Origin: UBA7656 sp040755335 | Lineage (GTDB): Bacteria > Acidobacteriota > Blastocatellia > UBA7656 | Reading direction: 5' to 3' | NCBI GenBank assembly: GCA_040755335.1 | Contig: JBFMAU010000258.1 | Location: 1 to 10,886, forward strand | DNA: 10,886 nucleotides | Part shown: positions 1 through 5,739 of the stretch, piece by piece | Layout of the letters: the number at the start of each line of letters is the position of its first letter | How positions within the stretch are numbered: position 1 is the first letter of the stretch | Program-made: the position numbers and the translations under genes | The notes under the pieces: generated by a model | What the model was told of the DNA's origin: nothing | Databases searched by the model: none | The model's input: the letters and a program-made list of their open reading frames with translations, nothing else

Positions 1-1
1 C

Positions 2-322
2 GTCGAGTATATACAATTTTTGAAGCCTCTGATCGAAGAAAGCTCATCGCGCGACCAGTTGATGATAAGTTATTTCGAGCAGTTGATAGACGCGCTGGTT
101 TATGAGTTGTACCTGACTGAAGAAATCCATCAATCGGGCAGGAAATTCTTCGAGCCTCTGATGGCTGAACGTCTGCCCGCGATGAATGCGATCAAGGGCG
201 ACAAGCTGGCTGCGCTCAGAGAAATCTTCGAGCGATTGTTCGACCGCGATCATATCATCCGGCAAAACATTTTCTTCCTCGACACGATTGAAAGCATCCG
301 CATCATAGAGGGCAAGGCATGA
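2..322 (+). CDS. Eco57I-type restriction-modification methylase, C-terminal end (partial)
   Basis: The frame is open from the window edge, so this is the last 106 codons of a longer gene. The internal TTG at 20 is not a real start. The residues DALVYELYLTEE, followed by a charged helical stretch and then IFERLFDRDHIIRQ and IRIIEGKA, match the C-terminal tail I know from large Eco57I-family (type IIG-like) proteins, which join a DNA methyltransferase, often a nuclease, and a target-recognition domain. The catalytic methyltransferase motifs lie outside the window, so activity cannot be judged. The family assignment is recognition of the tail, not of a catalytic core. The last ten codons are the source of a 30-nt segment that reappears twice downstream (1124-1153 and 2997-3026). 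A PglX-like BREX methylase is a less likely alternative. Confidence 0.7.
   Translation, partial: VEYIQFLKPLIEESSSRDQLMISYFEQLIDALVYELYLTEEIHQSGRKFFEPLMAERLPAMNAIKGDKLAALREIFERLFDRDHIIRQNIFFLDTIESIRIIEGKA
293..322 (+). repeat. R-M tail repeat, copy A (in the intact gene end)
   Basis: Thirty bases encoding S-I-R-I-I-E-G-K-A-stop, the genuine C-terminus of the R-M protein. They match copy B at 25 of 30 bases and copy C at 26 of 30. The stop overlaps a potential downstream start as ATGA at 319-322. Confidence 0.85.
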
Positions 323-407
323 ATGCGACTACAACGGGGCCTGTCTCTGTCGTTGAAGTCAATCATGGTTCAGCGTAAAATCGGTTCCGGGAAAGACACC
401 GTAGAAC

Positions 408-412
408 GGAGG
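408..412 (+). promoter_or_regulatory. Ribosome binding site deciding the start of the first antitoxin
   Basis: GGAGG lies nine bases before a GTG at 422. The ATG codons further upstream in the same frame (323, 365) have no comparable site, so the GTG is preferred as the start. Confidence 0.6.
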
Positions 413-421
413 CGAATAATC

Positions 422-652
422 GTGGCTGCGAATGTTGAAGAGATTTATAGTAAGCATCTGGCATCATTGCCGAAGGAAGACCGCCTGCGCCTGCTGGCGA
501 TGCTTGCAAATGGCTTGACTGAAATATTGCCGCCGGACGACAGACGACGCAGCTTATTCGAACTCGAAGGACTGGGCGCAGAAATCTGGAAGGGCATTGA
601 CGCGCAGGAGTACGTTGACGATCTCAGAAACGAGTGGGAACGAAAATCATAA
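422..652 (+). CDS. VapB-like antitoxin of the first PIN toxin pair
   Basis: A small acidic protein of 76 residues, starting at GTG 422. The N-terminal helix has LPKEDRLRLLAML. The C-terminal part has SLFELEGLGAEIWKG then IDAQEYVDDLRNEW, a combination I recognise from small antitoxin-like proteins found directly upstream of PIN toxins, especially in cyanobacteria and acidobacteria. Its stop overlaps the toxin start as TAATG at 650-654, so the two are translationally coupled. It would be expected to bind and silence the toxin and repress the pair; this is inferred from family and context. No classical DNA-binding motif is obvious. The frame is also open further upstream to ATG 323, but that stretch reads as leader, not protein. 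Confidence 0.7.
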   Translation: MAANVEEIYSKHLASLPKEDRLRLLAMLANGLTEILPPDDRRRSLFELEGLGAEIWKGIDAQEYVDDLRNEWERKS

Positions 653-1098
653 TGCGCTTGACGGTCGCTTTATCCGGCGTGGCAAAACTCGGTCTCGATA
701 CCGCTCCGTTCATTTACTTCATCGAAAGCAATCCCGCTTATCTCGCCTTGATGCGCGAAGTGATGCGTTTGATCGACTCGCAAACGCTTGCGGCTTACTG
801 CTCGGTTATCACACTGACGGAAGTTTTGACCAGACCTTTGCAAATGGGCGACTCGGCGCTCGCCGACCAGTACCGGGATATACTGTTGAACAACCGCAGC
901 CTGACAATGCTGCCGATTGACTCCGCGACAGCAGAACGCGCCGCAAAGCTGCGCGCCGATTATCGCCTTCGCACGCCGGACGCGTTGCAGATCGCTGCCG
1001 CTCTCGAATATGGTTGTGAAGCCTTTTTGTGCAACGACAGCGATATGCGCCGCGTGGCGGACTTGCGCATTTTACTGCTGGATGAGCTTGAAATCTGA
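652..1098 (+). CDS. vapC: PIN-domain ribonuclease toxin, VapC-like
   Basis: A 148-residue PIN-domain protein. The acidic residues that hold the metal in PIN nucleases are visible: D16 in GLDTAPFIYFIE, E57 in TLTEVLTRP, D110 in TPDALQIAAAL, and D129/D131 in FLCNDSDMRRV. VapC toxins are Mg-dependent ribonucleases that cut tRNA or rRNA and stop growth when the antitoxin is lost. The target here cannot be told from sequence. The ATG at 652 is chosen because it overlaps the antitoxin stop; a GTG at 634 is in frame but lies inside the antitoxin. The gene is intact and of normal length. Confidence 0.88.
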   Translation: MRLTVALSGVAKLGLDTAPFIYFIESNPAYLALMREVMRLIDSQTLAAYCSVITLTEVLTRPLQMGDSALADQYRDILLNNRSLTMLPIDSATAERAAKLRADYRLRTPDALQIAAALEYGCEAFLCNDSDMRRVADLRILLLDELEI

Positions 1099-1123
1099 TG
1101 ACGCATCTGGCAAACGGGTCTGG

Positions 1124-1153
1124 AGCGTTCACATCATCGAGGGCAAGGCGTGA
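1124..1153 (+). repeat. R-M tail repeat, copy B (orphan)
   Basis: Encodes S-V-H-I-I-E-G-K-A-stop with no methylase sequence before it, between the first and second TA pairs. It differs from copy A at five of 30 bases. As in the other copies, the stop overlaps a possible start codon, here GTGA at 1150-1153. Confidence 0.85.
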
Positions 1154-1212
1154 GTGGGCCCGCTCCCATTACAATTGGCCGATGATTGTGAGGTTGTGTA
1201 AACTCTGGTCTG

Positions 1213-1218
1213 AAGGAG
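1213..1218 (+). promoter_or_regulatory. Ribosome binding site of the second antitoxin
   Basis: AAGGAG lies eight bases before ATG 1227 and only two before ATG 1221. The spacing favours 1227 as the start and rules against the ATG at 1098, from which the frame is also open. Confidence 0.6.
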
Positions 1219-1226
1219 CGATGAAG

Positions 1227-1451
1227 ATGAGTCAGCTTGATGAAATACTGGATCGAGCCAAATCGTTGCCGCCGGACGAACTGGTGAAGTTGATCAAACG
1301 GGCTGCCGAAATGCTTGAACAAAAGCAGCCTGCCCACACTCATCCCGCGATCAGCTACGCCTCTCGTTTCGGATCAGGTCAGGGAGCTTTTCAAACTTCA
1401 GCCGAAGCAGACGCCTTTTTACGCTCGGAGCGCGAACTATGGGATCAGTGA
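1227..1451 (+). CDS. VapB-like antitoxin of the second PIN toxin pair
   Basis: A 74-residue protein with a helical N-terminus (SQLDEILDRAKSLPPDELVKLIKRA) and a charged C-terminal tail (EADAFLRSERELWD). It resembles the first antitoxin in layout: an LPP/LPK-containing helix, a flexible middle, then a C-terminal LR-E-W segment that probably docks on the toxin. It ends inside the toxin gene, overlapping it by 13 bases, which is typical of coupled toxin-antitoxin pairs. Function is inferred from that position and from the similarity in layout. No recognisable DNA-binding fold can be named from the sequence. Confidence 0.65.
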   Translation: MSQLDEILDRAKSLPPDELVKLIKRAAEMLEQKQPAHTHPAISYASRFGSGQGAFQTSAEADAFLRSERELWDQ

Positions 1452-1885
1452 GCGATGCGCTGGGCAGGCGCGTTTATCTCGACATCAATATCATCATCTA
1501 TGCAATCGAAGGCTTTGCCGATTATGCCGACAAAATAAAGGCTTTGTTAGAGGCATTGGACGCGGCTGAAATAATCGCAGTAACGAGCGAATTGACTTTG
1601 GCGGAAGTGTTGGTCAAGCCTTTGAAGGATGGAAACCTGACGATCGGGCAAGTCTATAAAGACTTCCTCTCGCCTACGCCTGTTTTCGATGTTGCGCCGG
1701 TCAGCCGGGAAGTTCTGGAGTCTGCCGCAGAGTGCAGAGCGAGTGTCGGATTGAAATTGCCGGACGCTATTCATTGGGCGACCTTTCAAAGCCGCAGTTG
1801 CGATTCGTTCCTGACCAATGATGAAAGTTTCAGGTCTTTGCAAACGTCAGGGGTCAAAATCCTCTCCGAAATCGAATTCAAATGA
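1439..1885 (+). CDS. vapC: PIN-domain ribonuclease toxin, VapC-like (second copy)
   Basis: A 148-residue PIN protein, the same length as the first toxin and alignable with it along its whole length although well diverged. Metal-binding acids are D15 in YLDINIIIYAIE, E56 in TLAEVLVKP, D109 in KLPDAIHWAT and D128 in FLTNDESF. The start at ATG 1439 has CGGAG eight bases upstream and overlaps the antitoxin. It is probably a growth-arresting RNase like other VapC proteins, with an unknown target. The two pairs are diverged paralogues rather than a fresh tandem duplication. The same reading frame continues past its stop into a decayed PIN-like tail (1886-1984). Confidence 0.88.
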   Translation: MGSVSDALGRRVYLDINIIIYAIEGFADYADKIKALLEALDAAEIIAVTSELTLAEVLVKPLKDGNLTIGQVYKDFLSPTPVFDVAPVSREVLESAAECRASVGLKLPDAIHWATFQSRSCDSFLTNDESFRSLQTSGVKILSEIEFK

Positions 1886-1984
1886 TTGGTTGCTGACGCC
1901 CGCGATCTGATTGCGGCATCGCGCTTCGGCATCGCGCTGATTCGGCCCGGAGAATTTTTGCGGCGGATGGGGGAACTTCCATGA
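1886..1984 (+). pseudogene. Remnant of a PIN_3-type toxin C-terminus
   Basis: Immediately after the second toxin's stop, and in the same frame, the DNA reads as 32 codons. They include ADARDLIAASRFGIALIRPG and then EFLRRMGELP, closed by TGA. This resembles the C-terminal end of the 'PIN family putative toxin component' proteins, which typically end with D-x-D-L-x(n)-G-I-x-I-x-x-P-x-E-F-L. There is no start codon or catalytic core, so it is a fossil. Its stop overlaps the next gene's start as ATGA at 1981-1984. This suggests that a complete PIN gene once preceded the orphan antitoxin and was replaced from its 5' side. The match is by pattern only. Confidence 0.5.
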
Positions 1985-2217
1985 CTACTATCAAAACCGA
2001 AATACCGGATTCGCTCTACAAACAGGTCGAATCGCTCGCGGCGCGCGAGAACATCTCCGTCGACCAATTGATAGCCATCGCGCTGGCTTCGCAGGTGTCC
2101 GTCTGGCTGACCAAAGATTATCTGGAAGAGCGCGCTCGTCGCGGCAGTTGGGAAGAGGCATTGAAGGCGCTGGCGCAGGTTCCCGATGTCGAACCCGCCG
2201 AACACGACAAACTCTGA
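1981..2217 (+). CDS. Ribbon-helix-helix-type antitoxin, apparently unpaired
   Basis: A 78-residue protein beginning MTTIKTEIPDSLYKQVESLA, then ISVDQLIAIALASQVSVW, YLEERARRGSWEEALKAL and VPDVEPAEHDKL. The beta strand followed by two helices at residues 1-36 fits the ribbon-helix-helix (CopG/MetJ-like) DNA-binding fold of many antitoxins. The C-terminal part would wrap a toxin. The start has GGGGGA about seven bases upstream. Members of this family usually sit directly before a PIN toxin. Here the next genes form a complete unrelated pair, so its partner is missing or acts in trans. It could serve as an antidote or regulator for the neighbouring modules; that is speculation. Confidence 0.7.
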   Translation: MTTIKTEIPDSLYKQVESLAARENISVDQLIAIALASQVSVWLTKDYLEERARRGSWEEALKALAQVPDVEPAEHDKL

Positions 2218-2257
2218 AAGATTCGGCCACGAGAAATAGCCTGACAGGAGATAAGCT

Positions 2258-2521
2258 ATGACGCACACTTTGACAATCGAGTATCAGGACGATTTGTTAT
2301 TCCGCCTCGGTATGAACAGCGAAGAGTTTTCCGCCGAAGCGAAATTTTTGCTGGCGGCAAAGCTCTATGAACTGGGACGATTATCATCGGGCGAAGCGGC
2401 GCAGTTTGCAGGCAAGAGCCGTGTCGAGTTTCTATTCGCGCTCGGGCAAATCGGCGTGCCTATGAGCAACCTGCGCGCTGAAGACGCTGCCACTGAGCTT
2501 GGATTTGCCTTGAATGAGTGA
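2258..2521 (+). CDS. UPF0175 family antitoxin
   Basis: An 87-residue protein with the UPF0175 signature: AAKLYELGRLSSGEAAQFAG at residues 33-52, followed by KSRVEFLFALGQIGVPMSNL. The central helix-turn-helix-like segment (SSGEAAQFAGKSRVEFL) is probably the DNA-binding part. UPF0175 proteins are commonly encoded just upstream of DUF3368 PIN toxins, exactly as here, and act as the antitoxin. AGGAG at 2246-2250 stands seven bases before the ATG. The last eight bases overlap the toxin gene (2514-2521), which indicates translational coupling. Confidence 0.85.
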   Translation: MTHTLTIEYQDDLLFRLGMNSEEFSAEAKFLLAAKLYELGRLSSGEAAQFAGKSRVEFLFALGQIGVPMSNLRAEDAATELGFALNE

Positions 2522-2990
2522 AAAGATCGTCATCAACAGCGGCCCTCTGATTGCGCTGGGGAAGATGCAGGCTCTCGATCTCATCGCGCAACTGCCTTAT
2601 GAATTTCTTTGTCCGTCTCAGGTTGAAACCGAAATCCTCAAGGGAACGTCGCTCGGCTACTCCGTCGTCATCCCTTCATGGGTAAAAGTGCTGTCGTTGC
2701 AATCTCCACTTGCGCCGTTTGCCTCGATAGCTTTGGACGATGGCGAAGCGTCAGTGATTCAGTTGGCTTTGGAGCAGAAAATCTCACGAGTTTGCATTGA
2801 CGAGTTGAAAGGGCGACGCGCTGCCTTAGCCGTCGGGTTGCAGGTCGTCGGCTCGCTTGGGTTGTTGGGGAATGCCAAAACGCGGGGACTGATCCCGGCT
2901 GCGCGCCCTTTCATCGAGCAGGCACAGCAAAACGGAATTTATTACGACGCGAATCTGGTCGACCGATTCCTTCGGGCCATAGGCGAGTGA
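2514..2990 (+). CDS. DUF3368 PIN-like toxin
   Basis: A 158-residue protein of the DUF3368 branch of PIN-like nucleases. Visible marks are VINSGPLIAL at the N-terminus, E38 in SQVETEIL, LDDGEAS at 74-80, and CIDELKGRRAALAVGL followed by GSLGLLGNAKTRGLI. Position 8, where classical PIN domains have the first aspartate, is asparagine. This is common in this branch (NSGPLI or NASPLI) and does not by itself imply inactivity. It pairs with the UPF0175 gene in front of it and is presumed to be a ribonuclease toxin; no substrate can be named. The gene is complete. It is separated from the ATPase gene by only 32 bases, which contain repeat copy C. Confidence 0.85.
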   Translation: MSEKIVINSGPLIALGKMQALDLIAQLPYEFLCPSQVETEILKGTSLGYSVVIPSWVKVLSLQSPLAPFASIALDDGEASVIQLALEQKISRVCIDELKGRRAALAVGLQVVGSLGLLGNAKTRGLIPAARPFIEQAQQNGIYYDANLVDRFLRAIGE

Positions 2991-2996
2991 CCACAG

Positions 2997-3026
2997 AGCA
3001 TTCGCATCATCGAGAGTAAGGCATGA
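2997..3026 (+). repeat. R-M tail repeat, copy C (orphan, overlaps the ATPase start)
   Basis: Encodes S-I-R-I-I-E-S-K-A-stop without the rest of a methylase. It matches copy A at 26 of 30 bases. Its TGA stop overlaps the ATPase ATG as ATGA at 3023-3026, which looks like an original operon junction between an R-M gene and the ATPase gene. Confidence 0.85.
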
Positions 3027-4492
3027 GAATCACTTCAATCGAGATTAAGAATTTTCGCGCTTTCAAGGGTCGCCCTTTGAAAATCGATCTCCATAAGACA
3101 GGCAAGAATCTTCTCGTTTATGGCGAGAACGGAAGCGGCAAATCTTCGCTCTTTTACGCCCTGAGAGATTTCCTCGAATGCGCCGCTAAGAGAAACGACA
3201 TCACTCAATTCCCGTTTCGCAATATCTTCATCAACACAAACGACGGTTACATCAAAATTCATTTCACAGACCCGGCTGCGACGCACCGAAATCCGAATCC
3301 GCAGGCAAAACTTTACGAGTGGTCTGCGAGTAAGAACGAAACCAGCGAGCAGTTGATTCTGGAAATCAACAAGACCAAAGGGTTCATTGACTATAAATCG
3401 CTCCCGGCGACCTATTTTCTGCAACAGGAAAACTCGACCGTCAATATTTTCAATCTGCTTCTTACGAGCATTCTTTCTCATGCTGAAAACGACCTCAGCC
3501 GCCGTCCATTCGGCGAAGAGTGGCAAGAGATAAATGACTCTCTTGCAAATCTCAACTATCGTTCGCGGACACAGAAAGAGGCATTGATTGAACGGATCAG
3601 GACATTTAATGATGGCTTGCGAAATAAACTCGATGAATTGAAAGGCAAGGCGCAAGAGATACTGAATAGCTTCGGCTATGCGCTGGAAATTGAATTGAAC
3701 TTCGGCGGGGTCGAGTACAACGCGGAAGAGAAAAGGATCGACAAACAGATCGTCGGATTGAAGGTTAAATTCTTCAGAGAGACACGCGAAGACCATCATC
3801 AATTTCTGAATGAGGCGAAGTTATCGGCAATAGCGATTTCGATTTTCTTCGCGGCTTTGCTGTTACAGCCCATCAGCCGTTTGAGGATCATCGCGCTCGA
3901 CGATGTATTGATCGGGCTGGATATGTCGAACCGACTGCCTGTGCTGGACATTCTGGACAGTCACTTCAAGGACTATCAGATTTTCTTTTTCACTTACGAT
4001 AAGGCTTGGTATGACATCGTTAAGAATCACATCCAAAGTCAGAAGGCGGATGGCGATTGGGAATGCGTTGAATTTTTTGCCGCCAGGACTGATGAACGAG
4101 ACGTGCCTGTTTACGCACCCGACAGGAAATTTTTGGAGCGAGCCAAAGAACACCTGAACGACAACGATTTCAAAGCCGCTGCTGTTTATGCACGTACACA
4201 CTTCGAGGCGAAGCTGAAAAAGTTCTGCGAGAAGAAAGGATTGAAAATCCGATACAAAGAAAAAGCCAGCGATTTGAAATCCGAAGATTTCTGGCTTGCA
4301 GTGAAAGAGGGCAGAACCGCACATAGCTGGACACAGCTAACCGACCAATTGCTTATCGAGGTTCAAAGATATCGCAAAGTGATTCTCAACCCATTGAGCC
4401 ATGCTGATTGGAGCAATGTGCATCGCCGCGAGGTTGAAAAAGCCATTGAAGTCATCGAACAACTCGAAGCTGCTTTGGATAGCATCAGTTGA
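3023..4492 (+). CDS. SMC/RecF-like ABC ATPase with HEPN-like C-terminal domain; candidate PrrC/RloC-type defence effector
   Basis: A 489-residue protein. Residues 1-50 form the ABC N-lobe (ITSIEIKNFRAFKG) with Walker A GENGSGKSS at 34-42. Residues about 165-215 are a short coiled-coil-like insert. A degenerate signature (KLSAIAIS, 266-273) and Walker B (RIIALDD, 288-294) follow. The usual switch histidine is replaced in FFTYDKAW (322-329). From about 365 a separate helical domain begins, with R391-x3-E395 (RTHFE) and N456-x3-H460 (LNPLSH). PrrC and RloC, anticodon nucleases linked to R-M systems, carry an ABC ATPase followed by a HEPN nuclease with an Arg-x3-Glu and His set, and this protein's size is close to PrrC. 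The neighbourhood, an R-M gene end plus toxins, fits. The nuclease role is my inference; it could instead be a non-catalytic HEPN or a plain RecF-like ATPase. Confidence 0.8.
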   Translation: MRITSIEIKNFRAFKGRPLKIDLHKTGKNLLVYGENGSGKSSLFYALRDFLECAAKRNDITQFPFRNIFINTNDGYIKIHFTDPAATHRNPNPQAKLYEWSASKNETSEQLILEINKTKGFIDYKSLPATYFLQQENSTVNIFNLLLTSILSHAENDLSRRPFGEEWQEINDSLANLNYRSRTQKEALIERIRTFNDGLRNKLDELKGKAQEILNSFGYALEIELNFGGVEYNAEEKRIDKQIVGLKVKFFRETREDHHQFLNEAKLSAIAISIFFAALLLQPISRLRIIALDDVLIGLDMSNRLPVLDILDSHFKDYQIFFFTYDKAWYDIVKNHIQSQKADGDWECVEFFAARTDERDVPVYAPDRKFLERAKEHLNDNDFKAAAVYARTHFEAKLKKFCEKKGLKIRYKEKASDLKSEDFWLAVKEGRTAHSWTQLTDQLLIEVQRYRKVILNPLSHADWSNVHRREVEKAIEVIEQLEAALDSIS

Positions 4493-4800
4493 TATCGGTG
4501 AACTGTGCGTTGACAGGCAGTCACGCCCCCGCCTGAAACATCAGCATTCATTGCAGCGGCTTTCAGGTGAATGAACAGGATGTTGAGAAGATAGCAAGGG
4601 CAGGAAGAATCTCCTCTGCGTAGCCTCTGCGTCTCGGCGTCTCGGCGTCAGGAACCCCTGATGTATTCACCCATTTATAAGCGACAGCACTTTCCTTTCC
4701 TGCCTGTCCCGCTCTCAAGATTCGATCAGCAGCCCCGAATATCTTCATCGCTGACTTTTCAGGAATCGCCTCTCTATTGAGCCAGTTCGACAAGCTCCTC
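4493..4800. other. Gene-poor spacer between convergent units
   Basis: About 308 bases between the plus-strand ATPase and the minus-strand lactamase-like gene. I see no convincing gene. Contents are a weak inverted repeat (CCTGAAA at 4532-4538 against TTTCAGG at 4561-4567, loop of 22 bases) that might act as a terminator element, and the octamer tandem repeat at 4614-4648. A minus-strand open frame through the region has composition unlike a protein. Confidence 0.6.
4614..4648. repeat. Octamer tandem repeat, CTCTGCGT / CTCGGCGT
   Basis: Two CTCTGCGT units (4614-4621 and 4625-4632, separated by AGC) followed by two CTCGGCGT units (4633-4640, 4641-4648). Similar 'ctctgcgtctctgcgt' strings are a familiar dispersed intergenic repeat in several bacterial groups. 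No function is known to me. Confidence 0.7.
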
Positions 4801-5739
4801 TCAATCGTTGCGCGAGAGGAAGTCATAAACGGCGCGCGATATGTCGGCTATAAGGCGGTGTGCGCGTTTCTCTTCTTCTATCCCGCGAGTCAGCGCGACC
4901 AGCGCGTAAGGTTTGCGCGATGGGAGAAAGACTATCGCCGCATCGTGATTGATGCGCGTGATAGAGCCTGTTTTGTGCGCGACCCTCGCCGCGGGGGGCA
5001 GCCCTGCGGGTATGCCTTCGTTGAATTTCTGATCGAGCATCACCTCTATCATTTCATCGGAGGCCGCCATCGATACGGCCTTTCGCTCGGCGATGTGTCT
5101 GAGCAGTATCATAAGGTCGCGCGCAGTGGTCGTGTTGTTGAGTCCCTTTTCAAAAGCTTTGCCGTCTTCGACTCCTCGCAGGACTCGGATATTGTTCGCG
5201 CCCATTTTGTTCATCAATTCCATAACGCGCTGAGGCGCAACCATCTCGATCAGGATATTTGTGGCAAGGTTGCTGCTCATATCGATCATCAGCCGCATCA
5301 ACTCGCGTATGGTTTCCCGCTCGCCCAGCCGTTTGTAAAGCGTGCCTTCGGAATCGCTCTCCGGGGAGAGCGAGTAGCGGCTCCCGTCGGCAATACTCGT
5401 GAATTCGTTTTTGATCGCGATTTTATCATCGAGAGAAAAGCGGCCTTCCGTCGCCTGTCGAAAAATTTCCATCATCACAGGCACTTTCATAGTGCTTGCC
5501 GCATGAAATCGCTCGTCCGGGTTGATGAGCAACTCGCTCCGTGTGGCGAGATCATAAAAAGCGACGCCTACGGTTTCAGCACCGCTTGCGGCGATAAGTT
5601 CCCGTATGCGCGCTTCGAGCCTTCGAGTGTCCTTCGATTGAGCAGGCGAGATGGAAGCGAGCGTATGAATCACCAGCAGAGCGGCGATGATCGATAAGCG
5701 TGTTTTTCGTGAAGAGGAGAAGCTGTGTCTTTCGTTCAT
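4801..5739 (-). CDS. Secreted class-A beta-lactamase-like serine hydrolase
   Basis: A 312-residue protein of the Beta-lactamase2 family. It has an N-terminal signal peptide (basic start, hydrophobic LSIIAALLVIHTLASI, then SPAQS) with no lipobox cysteine, so it is probably periplasmic. The catalytic serine and lysine are S82 and K85 (STMK). The SDN-like motif is S155-S156-N157, and the K-T-G triad is at 256-258. An E-x3-N arrangement exists at E197 and N201, but the conserved TTTARD follows at once, so the omega loop appears shorter than in TEM-type enzymes. True penicillin hydrolysis is therefore uncertain; it may be a peptidase or esterase relative. ATG 5739 is chosen over an upstream in-frame ATG because the signal peptide begins there and it overlaps the preceding gene by ATGA. 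Confidence 0.8.
   Translation of the reverse strand: MNERHSFSSSRKTRLSIIAALLVIHTLASISPAQSKDTRRLEARIRELIAASGAETVGVAFYDLATRSELLINPDERFHAASTMKVPVMMEIFRQATEGRFSLDDKIAIKNEFTSIADGSRYSLSPESDSEGTLYKRLGERETIRELMRLMIDMSSNLATNILIEMVAPQRVMELMNKMGANNIRVLRGVEDGKAFEKGLNNTTTARDLMILLRHIAERKAVSMAASDEMIEVMLDQKFNEGIPAGLPPAARVAHKTGSITRINHDAAIVFLPSRKPYALVALTRGIEEEKRAHRLIADISRAVYDFLSRND

Noticed and set aside
323..421. Extension of the first antitoxin to ATG 323
   Set aside because: There is no ribosome binding site before it, its sequence is unlike the family, and GTG 422 has GGAGG at good spacing.
3035..3802. Minus-strand open frame (255 codons) opposite the ATPase gene
   Set aside because: It is the shadow of a gene with clear Walker motifs; it has no ribosome binding site and implausible composition.
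1..4492. CRISPR array or integrase-driven genomic island
   Set aside because: The three 30-base repeats are widely and unevenly spaced, encode a gene end and bracket genes, so they are not CRISPR. No integrase, transposase or tRNA gene is visible.
4563..4826. Minus-strand open frame (87 codons) in the spacer after the ATPase gene
   Set aside because: It runs through the octamer repeat and into the end of the lactamase-like gene, with no recognisable motif or ribosome binding site.
4777..5697. Long plus-strand open frame (306 codons) opposite the lactamase-like gene
   Set aside because: It mirrors the minus-strand gene, which carries a signal peptide and STMK/SSN/KTG motifs. The plus-strand translation is rich in Arg, His and Phe with no domain pattern.
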